The position numbers and the translations under genes were made by a program. A model generated the notes under the pieces. That model was not told the DNA's origin, searched no databases, and saw only the letters and a list, made by a program, of their open reading frames with translations. Below, piece after piece: positions 51,736-60,150 of a stretch of DNA of 64,000 nt. The number at the start of each line of letters is the position of its first letter. Within the stretch, counting starts at the first letter, position 1. Origin of the DNA: Cytophagales bacterium WSM2-2 (lineage in GTDB: Bacteria > Bacteroidota > Bacteroidia > Cytophagales > Cyclobacteriaceae); contig BNHL01000001.1 of NCBI GenBank assembly GCA_015472025.1, positions 1,523,501-1,587,500 of the forward strand, written 5' to 3'.

Positions 51736-52821
51736 TTATATATCACATCGGTAGCAGGCCGTATCAATAATTGTAAGCCACCAATTATTTCGAAGGTAAC
51801 TGAGATAAAAAATATAACCGGATGTGCGCACGATGCGTCTGCTTTTTAGCTCCAAATCATAAATTTTAGAAAGACGGTTTGGAGAAATCCGGTCTTTAAG
51901 TTCATTCTTTTGAAAAGAGATCACCTCTGAAAGATGGTGATTGATTTTAGTCGTATCAGTAAATATTCCTAGTTCAGACCATTTTTCTTCTTCACAATTA
52001 TAGACAGGAAAATGAGAGTAATTGATTTGTTGGTAAGTAAGCATAAACTGGTTCCTCATTTCAAACTTCACTTCTGAAGAGTACTTATACGTAAGGAAAT
52101 ATGCACTATTTTCCTTCAGCGACTTCCAGTGTTCGTATCGTTCAAAGGGACCTGTTGGGTGAATTACATACAGGCCTGTTCTTTTATCAATACAGGAGGA
52201 TATACTGTAATAGTCTGCTAACGAAAGAGCAATTATAACCTTGTTCATCATTTGGATAAACTTCATCTCTTTTACTGAATCTGTGGCCTTCGGTTTTGTG
52301 TTTTCATATGTCGCCAAGAGCATCTCAATAGATTTTGTGGAGTCTGCCAATTGTGACGAGGCGAGCTTTAAATTATTTTCGAGCAGTCGATATACCGAGT
52401 CTTCCTGATGAGACCAATATTTTTTTTCGCCTAACTTATTTGAGATTGGTCTGGCATCGCTAACTCGGATAGTGCTATCTGAAAAAATGAACGAATAACC
52501 CGTTATTAAACCATATACAAAGTAGAAGACTATTATTCCAAGTGTCGTCCAAATTGGAAGATAATTAATCGGCTTCTTGTTTATCCAAGACAAAACTACA
52601 TTTACTGTTAGAATGATGATGAATGCTAAGACATATAGCAGTTGATTAAATTGTATCCACAAGTCTTCAAAAAGATGGGAGGTAATAGTGGCATATCGAA
52701 TAACCTCACTAAGCGGTGGCACATAGAGGAGGCTTATCAGCAATAAAATAGCAGAAGACGAAAATTTCTTGAGTTTCATTTGGAGTGAGTGCAGATAGTT
52801 CAAACATACTCTCTTGTTCAT
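51736..52821 (-). CDS. Unknown membrane protein with large soluble domain
   Basis: A 361-residue protein that I do not recognise. Three hydrophobic helices lie at about residues 22-38, 59-79 and 89-110. The rest (about 115-361) is polar, with many helices and strands, and contains a cysteine-rich end (CYRCDI). This looks like a membrane anchor followed by a soluble sensor or binding domain. A shorter start at ATG 52779 (MKLKKFSSS) is possible and would give a cleaner N-terminal anchor. It is convergent with the acyl-CoA dehydrogenase gene and divergent from the gene at 52925. Base composition is more AT-rich than in neighbouring genes, so it may be a recent arrival (impression only). Confidence 0.6.
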   Translation of the reverse strand: MNKRVCLNYLHSLQMKLKKFSSSAILLLISLLYVPPLSEVIRYATITSHLFEDLWIQFNQLLYVLAFIIILTVNVVLSWINKKPINYLPIWTTLGIIVFYFVYGLITGYSFIFSDSTIRVSDARPISNKLGEKKYWSHQEDSVYRLLENNLKLASSQLADSTKSIEMLLATYENTKPKATDSVKEMKFIQMMNKVIIALSLADYYSISSCIDKRTGLYVIHPTGPFERYEHWKSLKENSAYFLTYKYSSEVKFEMRNQFMLTYQQINYSHFPVYNCEEEKWSELGIFTDTTKINHHLSEVISFQKNELKDRISPNRLSKIYDLELKSRRIVRTSGYIFYLSYLRNNWWLTIIDTACYRCDI

Positions 52822-52906
52822 AGAACCCTGTGACCTTTTATCTTATCGCTAGAAATTTTGAGCAACAGAACCATATCACATAGTAGAGGCCTTCGGTTTA
52901 ATTCAT

Positions 52907-52914
52907 TAATTTTG
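52907..52914 (+). promoter_or_regulatory. Bacteroidota -7 promoter box TAATTTTG
   Basis: An exact TAnnTTTG match ten bases before the TTG start at 52925. No -33 TTG is at the usual distance. Confidence 0.4.
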
Positions 52915-52924
52915 TCAAACCCTT

Positions 52925-53434
52925 TTGACATTGGTCCGCAAATTTTTTCCGCTGGACAAAAACTACCTTCTGGAAGAAGCCCAACTCCGGCTTCAGGAGT
53001 CTCTGCTCGCCCAACTGGTTGAAAAAGTTAAACTTGCCTTCGCCCAAAAAAACAACCCCCTCGGATTACAGGATGCCTTCAGCAGGAAAGTCTCTGGCTA
53101 CGAATGCCAGGACCTGAAACCACTTCATAATTTTTATCAGAATATTTCAGCCGTTTATCGTTTCAAAAACAGTGATAATCAGTTGGAATTTGCCTGGGAT
53201 GGCCGTGAGCACATGGACAGGTACCTCGAAGAATGGACAAGTGCATTTGATTCCTGGATAGATGAGTTTTGCAGGCAGGAACTATTTGTACAAGCCGTAC
53301 TTGACCTTACTGTATTCCTCCCTGAAAATCGCCATGCCGACCTGGCTGAAAACCGGATGAACAATTTTATGCTGCGACAATTCGGAGTGAAACTGCACAA
53401 AACCAAAGGGCTTGTGGCGATGAAGGTGGCCTAA
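52925..53434 (+). CDS. Conserved-looking soluble protein of unknown function
   Basis: A 169-residue protein that I do not recognise. It has no ATG at its start; the frame opens with TTG 52925 (or TTG 52931), and an in-frame stop lies 18 bases upstream. A promoter box just upstream supports this start. The protein looks cytosolic and mixed: a helical N-terminus (LEEAQLRLQESLLAQLVEKVK), a middle with FAWDGREHMDRYLEEWTSAF and a C-terminal helical part rich in arginine. It has no cofactor motif. Its last four bases overlap the convergent 3-hydroxyacyl-CoA dehydrogenase-like gene. Confidence 0.55.
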   Translation: MTLVRKFFPLDKNYLLEEAQLRLQESLLAQLVEKVKLAFAQKNNPLGLQDAFSRKVSGYECQDLKPLHNFYQNISAVYRFKNSDNQLEFAWDGREHMDRYLEEWTSAFDSWIDEFCRQELFVQAVLDLTVFLPENRHADLAENRMNNFMLRQFGVKLHKTKGLVAMKVA

Positions 53435-54066
53435 GCGTTTGCTTCCTTCTCCAGGAGCTTAGATATTCTGTATCGTTCATCACCTGTACCTTCAAAAACG
53501 GCCTTTAGTAACTCATAAACATTCCTGATTCCGATCTTATCGCACCACTCAAAGGGGCCAAAGGGATAGTTAGTGCCAAGGCGCATCGCCTGATCAATGT
53601 CGTCCCGCGAGGCCACTCCTTCTTCAATGGTAAAGTAAGCTTCATTGATGATCATACAAATAATTCTCGGGGTAATCATCCCCATCCGGTCTTCAACAGT
53701 TCTGAACTTCGTCTCTAAAAGAAGGCACGCTTTTTCAAGTGAAATGAGCTGGCCCTCCGGGACACATACTTCTAAAATTTCACGGTTCAAAAAAGTAGGT
53801 AGCCCACAAAACCCAAACACATTTGCCTTCAAACCCTGTCCTGTAGTCAATTGAGTAAGTGTCTTGAATGCTGTGTTTAGAAATACAACAACATCATTCT
53901 GATTTTGATAGACAGAGACATCAGAGACCGTAAAATCAAAAACAAAAACCCCGGGCGCTAAATAGCTTTTTATGTCATCACCGGCCAGCTGATAGTGATG
54001 AGCCGTTCCAAATTTCTCCCGGCATTCATTTAAGTTTAAATCACTACCGATCACCACTATTTCCAT
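53431..54066 (-). CDS. 3-hydroxyacyl-CoA dehydrogenase C-domain protein with degenerate NAD site
   Basis: A 211-residue protein from ATG 54064-54066. The C-terminal half (about 125-200) matches the 3HCDH C-terminal domain, with ITPRIICMIINEAYFTIEEG and DDIDQAMRLGTNYPFGPFEW. The N-terminal half is shorter than the normal Rossmann domain, and the expected GxGxxG is replaced by GSDLNLNE, so NAD binding is doubtful. It may be a non-catalytic relative or act on a different ligand. A divergent RidA gene shares the spacer, and a -7 box TACTTTTG on the minus strand lies 31 bases upstream. Confidence 0.7.
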   Translation of the reverse strand: MEIVVIGSDLNLNECREKFGTAHHYQLAGDDIKSYLAPGVFVFDFTVSDVSVYQNQNDVVVFLNTAFKTLTQLTTGQGLKANVFGFCGLPTFLNREILEVCVPEGQLISLEKACLLLETKFRTVEDRMGMITPRIICMIINEAYFTIEEGVASRDDIDQAMRLGTNYPFGPFEWCDKIGIRNVYELLKAVFEGTGDERYRISKLLEKEANA

Positions 54067-54097
54067 AGTCAACCAAAAAGTTTTTAAGATATTTGGT

Positions 54098-54105
54098 CAA
54101 AAGTA
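54098..54105 (-). promoter_or_regulatory. Bacteroidota -7 promoter box TACTTTTG
   Basis: An exact TAnnTTTG match on the minus strand, 31 bases before the ATG at 54066. Confidence 0.4.
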
Positions 54106-54114
54106 AAAAAGTTT

Positions 54115-54495
54115 ATGGCAAAAGAAGTTGTTTATTCTGCTAATGCTCCCGAACCGATCGGCCCTTACAGTCAGGCTATCAAAATGGGCAATATGTTATT
54201 TATCTCCGGCCAGGTCGCTATTCAAAAGCCTTCAGGAGATTTAGTCACCGGCAACATCACAGACGAAACACATGTCGTCATGAAAAACCTTTCGGAGATA
54301 TTAAAAGCTGCCGGCATGGATTTTTCGAATGTCGCCAAGAGCACCATATTCCTGAAGGACATGAATAATTTTCCCAAGGTGAATGAAGTATACGGTTCCT
54401 ATTTCAAAGACATGCCTCCCGCACGCGAAACCGTGGAAGTAAGCCGTTTGCCCAAGGATGTAAACGTGGAAATTTCCTGCATTGCAGTGAAGTAA
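54115..54495 (+). CDS. ridA: RidA family enamine/imine deaminase
   Basis: A 126-residue protein of the RidA/YjgF family. It begins MAKEVVYSANAPEPIGPYSQA, where the APxPIGPYSQ motif is the hallmark, then FISGQVAI and the arginine-bearing PARETVEVSRLPKD near residue 102, corresponding to the catalytic Arg105 of the E. coli protein. RidA removes reactive 2-aminoacrylate made by PLP-dependent enzymes. The spacer to the divergent dehydrogenase-like gene is 48 bases. A gap of 62 bases separates it from gltX. Confidence 0.93.
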   Translation: MAKEVVYSANAPEPIGPYSQAIKMGNMLFISGQVAIQKPSGDLVTGNITDETHVVMKNLSEILKAAGMDFSNVAKSTIFLKDMNNFPKVNEVYGSYFKDMPPARETVEVSRLPKDVNVEISCIAVK

Positions 54496-54533
54496 ACACC
54501 TTTCCTTTTTCAAATTCGTTTCCATTCTTTCTT

Positions 54534-54541
54534 TAACTTTG
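54534..54541 (+). promoter_or_regulatory. Bacteroidota -7 promoter box TAACTTTG
   Basis: An exact TAnnTTTG match 16 bases before the gltX ATG at 54558. No clear -33 TTG is at the usual distance. Confidence 0.4.
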
Positions 54542-54557
54542 ACCTCATTTCAATTTC

Positions 54558-56093
54558 ATGAGAGAGGTACGAGTTCGTTTTGCGCCTAGTCCAACCGGTG
54601 CCCTGCACATTGGTGGTATTCGCACGGCACTTTATAATTTTTTACTCGCCCGTAAACACAAGGGCACGATGATCCTGCGCATCGAAGACACAGATCAGAA
54701 TCGTTTCGTACCCGGTGCTGAGGAATATATTATTGAATCGCTGGCCTGGGCAGGCATACAGATTGATGAAGGGGTAAGTAAAGGTGGTCCTTATGCGCCT
54801 TATCGTCAAAGCGAACGGAAGGCCATCTATCACAAATACGCGCAACAACTAATCGATCAGGACAAAGCCTATTATGCTTTCGATACCGAACAGGAGTTGG
54901 AGACAATGCGTGAGCGACTAAAGGCGCAGGGTTCTTCCGATCAACAATACAGCAGCACCACACGCCTGCAGATGAAAAACTCGCTTACCTTATCTGAGGG
55001 TGAGGTTAAGCAAAAAATAACAGCAGGTGTGCCGCATGTCATTCGATTAAAAGTTCCTGCGAATGAAGACGTAAAACTCACGGACCTCATCCGCGGAGAA
55101 GTTCATGTCAACTCTTCATTAGTAGATGACAAGGTATTGATGAAATCTGATGGCATGCCAACTTATCATCTCGCTAATGTAGTCGATGATTATTTAATGA
55201 AAATCTCGCATGTCATTCGAGGTGAAGAATGGCTGCCCAGCGCTCCACTTCATGTGTTGTTATACCGTTTTCTCGGATGGGAAAAAGAAATGCCACAATT
55301 CGCTCACCTTCCGCTCATACTCAAAGCCGACGGCAATGGTAAACTTAGCAAACGAGATGCTGATAAGGCAGGGTTTCCAATCTTTCCCATCAATTGGACG
55401 GATCCAAAAACAAACGAATTCTCCCAGGGCTTCCGCGAAAAAGGATACCTCCCTAAATCACTTCTTAACTTTCTTGCATTCCTCGGCTGGAATCCCGGTA
55501 CTGAACAAGAGATCTTTTCCATAGATGATTTGACACAGGCATTTAGTCTTGAACGAATCAACAAAGCAGGTGCGAGGTTTGACATTCAAAAGGCCCAATG
55601 GTTCAACCAACAATACCTTCGTTCAATGTCGGATGATCAGCTCTCTTCATTTCTTCTTTCATCTGTTAAGTCCGAAAACATTGAATGCACTGCTGAAAAA
55701 GCACGTAAAATTTGCGGCATCATGAAAGAGCGTGTAACTTTTCCCATGGATTTTTGGGAGCATGGCAAGTTCTTCTTCCTGGCACCGAAACAGTTCGATG
55801 AGCAAGTCATTGCCAAAAAATGGAATGACGATACCACGAAATTTCTTTCTGTCTATGTTGGTGAAATAAAAAAACTATCCTCAGTAACGGTTGATAACGT
55901 TAAGGCTGCTTTAGAGGCAGCCGCCGGAGCTACAGGAATCGGGTCCGGAAAAATTATGCAAGCACTTCGCATGGTCATAACCGGAGGTGCCTCGGGTCCG
56001 GACCTGATGGCAACCATGGAGGTCATCGGCAAAGACGAAACTGTCAGTCGGATCACCTATGCGCTGGAAAATATTAAGGCAAAAGTTTCTTAA
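54558..56093 (+). CDS. gltX: Glutamyl-tRNA synthetase
   Basis: A 511-residue class I aminoacyl-tRNA synthetase that charges tRNA(Glu). The N-terminus has FAPSPTGALHIGGIRTALYN with the HIGH-type motif (HIGG, 17-20). The KMSKS-type motif is KLSKRDADK near residue 262. The C-terminal anticodon-binding domain is helical. Discriminating and non-discriminating forms cannot be told apart here. A -7 box lies 16 bases upstream of the ATG. It heads a same-strand run (small lysine-rich gene, AIM24-type gene, Lys1-like gene and DUF4286 gene) with short spacers. Confidence 0.96.
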   Translation: MREVRVRFAPSPTGALHIGGIRTALYNFLLARKHKGTMILRIEDTDQNRFVPGAEEYIIESLAWAGIQIDEGVSKGGPYAPYRQSERKAIYHKYAQQLIDQDKAYYAFDTEQELETMRERLKAQGSSDQQYSSTTRLQMKNSLTLSEGEVKQKITAGVPHVIRLKVPANEDVKLTDLIRGEVHVNSSLVDDKVLMKSDGMPTYHLANVVDDYLMKISHVIRGEEWLPSAPLHVLLYRFLGWEKEMPQFAHLPLILKADGNGKLSKRDADKAGFPIFPINWTDPKTNEFSQGFREKGYLPKSLLNFLAFLGWNPGTEQEIFSIDDLTQAFSLERINKAGARFDIQKAQWFNQQYLRSMSDDQLSSFLLSSVKSENIECTAEKARKICGIMKERVTFPMDFWEHGKFFFLAPKQFDEQVIAKKWNDDTTKFLSVYVGEIKKLSSVTVDNVKAALEAAAGATGIGSGKIMQALRMVITGGASGPDLMATMEVIGKDETVSRITYALENIKAKVS

Positions 56094-56102
56094 CTGAAAT
56101 TT

Positions 56103-56321
56103 ATGGCAAAAGAAAAAACAGGCAAATCCAAAAAAAAGGGAAAGCCAAAGGTTCATGAGGAACTTCGCGGCTTCGAAGTCTCGATCGATTCGTTTGGGGA
56201 GCTAAAATCTAATTTACCTATTGAAAAGCTCAACAAGTTTCTGGACGAGAACGTTGATGACAAAAAACTTGCTGAGAGAGACGACTATCAAGAGCCCAAA
56301 AAACCAAAAAAGAAAAAATAG
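56103..56321 (+). CDS. Small lysine-rich protein of 72 residues
   Basis: A 72-residue protein with basic ends (KSKKKGKPK near the N-terminus, KKPKKKK at the C-terminus) around a short helical core ([20 protein letters not shown]). I do not recognise a family. The strongly basic termini suggest nucleic acid or ribosome binding (guess). It lies nine bases after gltX and two bases before the next gene, so it is almost surely co-transcribed. It has no signal peptide. Confidence 0.7.
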   Translation: MAKEKTGKSKKKGKPKVHEELRGFEVSIDSFGELKSNLPIEKLNKFLDENVDDKKLAERDDYQEPKKPKKKK

Positions 56322-56323
56322 CT

Positions 56324-57097
56324 ATGGCACAATCGCATGTTATCGATTATCAAATCAAAGGGGAGAGCATTCAAATCGTTGAGGTAGAGCTCGACCCAAT
56401 GGAGACCGTCATTGCAGAAGCAGGCGCTATGCTCTTCATGGAAGAAGGCATTTTATTTGAAACCAAAATGGGAGATGGTTCCAACCCAAACCAGGGATTG
56501 TTCGACAAGCTCCTTTCAGCTGGCAGCCGCTTGCTTACTGGTGAATCGTTGTTCATGACTCATTTCACGAACCGTGGAAATAAAAAAGCAAAAGTCGGAT
56601 TCTCTGCTCCCTATCCGGGAACAGTAATTCCGGTAGATCTTTCTCAGAGCCCTGGCAACGAAATCATCGTTCAAAAAGACGGATTTCTTTGCGCTGCCTA
56701 TGGCACAAAACTTTCGATTTTCTTCAATAGAAAAATAGGAGCGGGCCTTGTCGGAGGCGAGGGATTCATTCTTGAAAAACTGCAGGGCGATGGTAAAGCA
56801 TTCGTTCACGCCGGAGGAACAGTAATCGAAAGAACACTTAACAATGAAACCCTTCGGGTTGACACCGGTTGTGTTGTAGCATTTGAATCTCAAATTGATT
56901 TCGATGTGGAGACATCTGGAAGTTTGAAGTCGATGGTGTTCGGTGGAGAGGGTATTTTCCTGGCAACGCTTCGTGGTACAGGTAAAGTATGGTTGCAATC
57001 GATGCCTATTCGCAAATTAATTCAAGCGATCGCACCTTATGGAGGGAATAGCAGGAAAGAATCGAGTTCGTTGTTGGGTGGGCTATTTGAAAGTTGA
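56324..57097 (+). CDS. AIM24/TIGR00266 family protein
   Basis: A 257-residue soluble protein that fits the AIM24 (TIGR00266) family: [18 protein letters not shown] at the N-terminus, [15 protein letters not shown] near residue 30, and an all-beta barrel with glycine-rich turns ([21 protein letters not shown] near 205). The family is widespread in bacteria and yeast mitochondria; its role is unknown. It follows the small lysine-rich gene by two bases, and a 22-base gap separates it from the Lys1-like gene. Confidence 0.87.
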   Translation: MAQSHVIDYQIKGESIQIVEVELDPMETVIAEAGAMLFMEEGILFETKMGDGSNPNQGLFDKLLSAGSRLLTGESLFMTHFTNRGNKKAKVGFSAPYPGTVIPVDLSQSPGNEIIVQKDGFLCAAYGTKLSIFFNRKIGAGLVGGEGFILEKLQGDGKAFVHAGGTVIERTLNNETLRVDTGCVVAFESQIDFDVETSGSLKSMVFGGEGIFLATLRGTGKVWLQSMPIRKLIQAIAPYGGNSRKESSSLLGGLFES

Positions 57098-57119
57098 TTC
57101 TTAGTTGCTTGACTTTCAC

Positions 57120-58334
57120 ATGCGAACAATAAAGATCGGTCTCATCCGTGAAGGCAAAAACCCGCCTGATAAGCGTGTAACTTTCACACCACGGCAAACA
57201 GAGGAAATAGAACAGCGTTTTTCACATGTGAAGATTGTATGCGAACCAAGTGAAGTCAGGGCTTACAAAGAATCAGAATACAAGGAGTTGGAGATTGCGG
57301 TTGGAGATATCAGCGACTGCGATATCCTAATGGGAATCAAAGAGGTTCCGATCAAAAATCTGATTGCAGGAAAAACATATCTATTCTTTTCACATACGAT
57401 GAAAAAGCAGCCCTACAACCGGGGATTACTGCAAGAGGTTTTGAAAAAGAAAATCAGGCTTATCGATTATGAAGCACTGAAAGATACACAAGGTAACAGG
57501 CTTGTGGCCTTTGGCAGGTTTGCCGGCATTGTTGGTGCGTATAATGGACTCTGGGTATTCGGAAATCGCTATAAAAAATATTCTCTTCGCAGGGCCTACG
57601 ACTGCTTCGATATCAACGACTTAAAACTAGAGCTTAGAAAAGTAAAGCTTCCCCCGATAAAAATTGTACTAACAGGTGCAGGGAGGGTTGCCAAAGGCGC
57701 CATGGAAACTCTTGACACTGCCGGGATCAGGAAAGTAAATGCAGTAGAGTTTTTGACGCAGGAATTTAAACAACCCGTCTATGTTCAGCTGAGTAGTACT
57801 GACTATCACTCGCGAAAAGAAGGCGGACATTTTAATAGGGAAGAGTTTCATAAAAATCCGGAGAGATACAATTCGGATTTTGCAAAATTCACAAAGGTTG
57901 CAGATATATTGATGGCCGGAGCCTTCTGGAATCCGCGAGCACCTCGGCTTTTCACACGTGAAGACATGCTTAAGCCAGAATTTAGAGTAAAAATAGTAGC
58001 TGATATCACCTGCGACATTGAAGGGTCGGTGCCCTCAACAAAGAAACCCAGTTCCATTGCGGATCCCCTCTATGACTACGACCCTATAACCGATACGACT
58101 CACCAGCCACTTAGCAACGAAAATTTCATCACTGTAATGGCTGTTGACAATTTACCATGCGAATTGCCACGGAGCGCTTCCGAAGAGTTCGGTCGTGATA
58201 TGATTGACCGTATTCTAAAACCGCTATTAATTGATGACAGCGAAGGGATAATAGAACGTGCCACCATCGCCAAAGATGGCCAGCTCACTTCTCATTTTTC
58301 GTATTTGCAAGACTATGTAAACCAACCTGCATGA
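57120..58334 (+). CDS. Saccharopine dehydrogenase-like / alanine dehydrogenase-PNT family oxidoreductase
   Basis: A 404-residue protein from ATG 57120 (MRTIKIGLIREGKNPPDKRV); the TTG at 57105 adds five residues only. The N-terminal alanine dehydrogenase/PNT-type domain has the substrate-binding KRVTFTPRQ region and IMGIKEVP-like ILMGIKEVPI near residue 80, followed by YLFFSHTMKKQPYN near 97. The Rossmann site is IVLTGAGRVAKGAME near 182. The order of motifs matches Lys1-type NAD-dependent saccharopine dehydrogenases more than alanine dehydrogenases. Its role in lysine metabolism here is not certain. The TGA overlaps the next ATG (ATGA). Confidence 0.75.
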   Translation: MRTIKIGLIREGKNPPDKRVTFTPRQTEEIEQRFSHVKIVCEPSEVRAYKESEYKELEIAVGDISDCDILMGIKEVPIKNLIAGKTYLFFSHTMKKQPYNRGLLQEVLKKKIRLIDYEALKDTQGNRLVAFGRFAGIVGAYNGLWVFGNRYKKYSLRRAYDCFDINDLKLELRKVKLPPIKIVLTGAGRVAKGAMETLDTAGIRKVNAVEFLTQEFKQPVYVQLSSTDYHSRKEGGHFNREEFHKNPERYNSDFAKFTKVADILMAGAFWNPRAPRLFTREDMLKPEFRVKIVADITCDIEGSVPSTKKPSSIADPLYDYDPITDTTHQPLSNENFITVMAVDNLPCELPRSASEEFGRDMIDRILKPLLIDDSEGIIERATIAKDGQLTSHFSYLQDYVNQPA

Positions 58335-58636
58335 CCTTCCTATATAATGTGACCTTTGGGATTGATAAGGAAATAGAACAAGAGTGGTTCGCTTGGATAA
58401 AACAATATTACTTGCCCAAGGCAATGGAATCCGGGGCCTTTACCACGTATAAAATCTACAAGGTACTAACCCATGAAGATGAAGGTTCAATCTCGTATAG
58501 CATCCAGTACTTCTCCGACAGCATCGAAAAAATCGTGCATTACCTTAACAATGACGGAAAGGTACTCGTAGAGGAGCACCGGCAAAGATTTAAGGATCGG
58601 CATGTAGCTTTTAATACACTCCTTCAAGAATCGTAA
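58331..58636 (+). CDS. DUF4286 family protein
   Basis: A 101-residue soluble protein matching DUF4286: MTFLYNVTFGIDKEIEQEWF at the start, YKIYKVLTHEDEGSISYSIQYF in the middle and a polar helix at the end. The fold looks like a ferredoxin-like alpha-beta barrel domain. Its function is unknown. It overlaps the Lys1-like gene by four bases (ATGA), so it is likely translated with it. It is convergent with the GNAT gene, 23 bases away. Confidence 0.85.
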   Translation: MTFLYNVTFGIDKEIEQEWFAWIKQYYLPKAMESGAFTTYKIYKVLTHEDEGSISYSIQYFSDSIEKIVHYLNNDGKVLVEEHRQRFKDRHVAFNTLLQES

Positions 58637-58659
58637 AAAAAACAGTTACTTTACTTTAG

Positions 58660-59142
58660 TTAATTATTTGAGTCGAAGAAAGCCTTGATGTTAGAGCTCT
58701 CCAGGTGCCCGTTAAGCCATTCATCGTCCAACTTTGCATTGTATTTCTTATAAAAGCGGATTGCTGGTTCATTCCAATCCAGTACCTGCCACATCATCCC
58801 TGTACAACCTGACTCTAGTGCGAATTTCATTGTTCTTTCGAAAAGGAGTTTTCCAAATCCGCCTCCACGGGCGCTCTCAGTTACGATTATGTCTTCCAGA
58901 TATAGTCTTCGTCCCTTCCAAGTGGAATAGCGAAAGTAATAGAGCGAAAGGCCAATTATCTCGCTCTCCCTCTCAAGCACGAAAAAGCCGTAAACCGGGG
59001 TTTCACCGAAACCGTCTTTCTCCATTTGCTGTACAGTGTTCGAAACTTGGTCTCCTGCTTTTTCAAAAACCGCTAGCTCCTTAATCAATTCAAGAACTCT
59101 TGGCAAATCGCCCTTAACTCCTTTCCTCAATGAAACATTCAT
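58660..59142 (-). CDS. GNAT family N-acetyltransferase
   Basis: A 160-residue acetyltransferase from ATG 59140-59142 (MNVSLRKGVKGDLPRV). A longer reading to 59184 runs through the gldN terminator and is rejected. The GNAT acetyl-CoA site is IIVTESARGGGFGKLLFER near residue 95 (the R/Q-x-x-G-x-G/A motif), with the C-terminal NEPAIRFYKKYNAKLDDEW typical of thialysine and diamine acetyltransferases. The substrate is unknown. It begins only 18 bases after the terminator of the gld operon on the same strand, so it may depend on readthrough. Confidence 0.88.
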   Translation of the reverse strand: MNVSLRKGVKGDLPRVLELIKELAVFEKAGDQVSNTVQQMEKDGFGETPVYGFFVLERESEIIGLSLYYFRYSTWKGRRLYLEDIIVTESARGGGFGKLLFERTMKFALESGCTGMMWQVLDWNEPAIRFYKKYNAKLDDEWLNGHLESSNIKAFFDSNN

Positions 59143-59157
59143 AACTTCTGTTGCAAT

Positions 59158-59183
59158 AAAAAAGCCCCGTTGGGGGCTTTTCA
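59158..59183 (-). terminator. Intrinsic terminator of the gldKLMN operon
   Basis: A perfect stem AAAGCCCC/GGGGCTTT with loop GTTG (59161-59180), followed on the minus strand by TTTTTTATTG. It lies 18 bases beyond the gldN stop at 59202. Confidence 0.9.
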
Positions 59184-59201
59184 TTTGTTATCCGATAAAC
59201 T

Positions 59202-60143
59202 TTAATACTCCCAAAGGTTATGTTCTTTTTCCATCAGGTTCATCTCTTCTTCCCAACGCGCGAAAACTGACTCTGTGTATGATCTTCCATTTGCATCAAA
59301 TATCTGTTGAATGGTATAGTCATCAGGATTCTCAACCTTTCGTATGACTCCATGAAACAATCTTAGTTTGAATGCATCCAGAAAAGTTTTTCCCTCTGAT
59401 GGATTGTAGCGATTCTGCCACATCACACGCTGACGTTCATTTATATCCTTGCTGTGAGCTAAGCGGCTTACTTCCTTACTGAGCTCTTTGTAAGAAATAT
59501 AAAACCGAGTAGCCATTTTCTCCATACTCGTTTGCTGCTCTAGCACTACGCCAAAAGCCAAGATATCATAATAAAGACGTGATCTTCTCTTGTCAAAAAT
59601 AACGTCTTCAATCAATTCAAGACCGATAATATTCTGAGAGCTTAATGTCAGCGTCATTGGCCCTAAGTCTTCGTAAAGAGCCGCGCTTGCAGGTGGTGTC
59701 GGATTGGCAGGGGCACCAGTCACATTATTTCTTGCCCTGAACACATTTCCCTCAAAAATAATTTTGTCACCAGCAAGGTAATCGCGCTTAGGATCCCAAT
59801 CTCCTTGGGTCTCTGATCTCACAAAATTATCACCCATTTTTAAAGCTGTAGTGTCTGCAACTGCTTCCTTAAAATCTGCTGGGTCACCAATATTTCCACC
59901 ATAAGTATGAAGTTTCCCCTCGGTCAACAAATCAATAATCAATTTTGCAATAGATGATTTCCTAGAGTTTAACCCAGCATTTTGCTTCTCGCCTAAGTCA
60001 ATGACCCTATTTACCCTGAAACGAAACAATTGCTCGTAATATGGGATTTTCTCAATTGAATTGGGATTAGAAATCGTGTCCGCCTGAGCAAAACTGCTCA
60101 CGCACGCTGCAATCCACAGGCAAAAAAATAGGGTCGTTCTCAT
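59202..60143 (-). CDS. gldN: Type IX secretion / gliding motility protein GldN
   Basis: A 313-residue periplasmic protein from ATG 60141-60143, with signal peptide MRTTLFFCLWIAACVSSFAQ. A start at 60173 would overlap gldM and lacks a signal peptide. GldN forms rings with the GldK lipoprotein next to the outer membrane in the type IX system. The family core is seen in PYYEQLFRFRVNRVIDL near residue 35, ELIEDVIFDKRRSRLYYDIL near 170 and RQRVMWQNRYNPSEGKTFLD near 235. Residues about 115-160 are an insertion with the WxxxxYxxGDxVxxxGxxYxA pattern of small carbohydrate-binding domains, discussed in the findings. It closes the gldKLMN operon. Confidence 0.93.
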   Translation of the reverse strand: MRTTLFFCLWIAACVSSFAQADTISNPNSIEKIPYYEQLFRFRVNRVIDLGEKQNAGLNSRKSSIAKLIIDLLTEGKLHTYGGNIGDPADFKEAVADTTALKMGDNFVRSETQGDWDPKRDYLAGDKIIFEGNVFRARNNVTGAPANPTPPASAALYEDLGPMTLTLSSQNIIGLELIEDVIFDKRRSRLYYDILAFGVVLEQQTSMEKMATRFYISYKELSKEVSRLAHSKDINERQRVMWQNRYNPSEGKTFLDAFKLRLFHGVIRKVENPDDYTIQQIFDANGRSYTESVFARWEEEMNLMEKEHNLWEY

Positions 60144-60150
60144 CTTTCTG

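Noticed and set aside
56516..56998. A 160-residue minus-strand open frame
   Set aside because: It lies wholly inside the AIM24-type gene on the other strand and shows random composition.
59143..59184. N-terminal extension of the GNAT protein
   Set aside because: The extra residues are coded by the gldN terminator hairpin.
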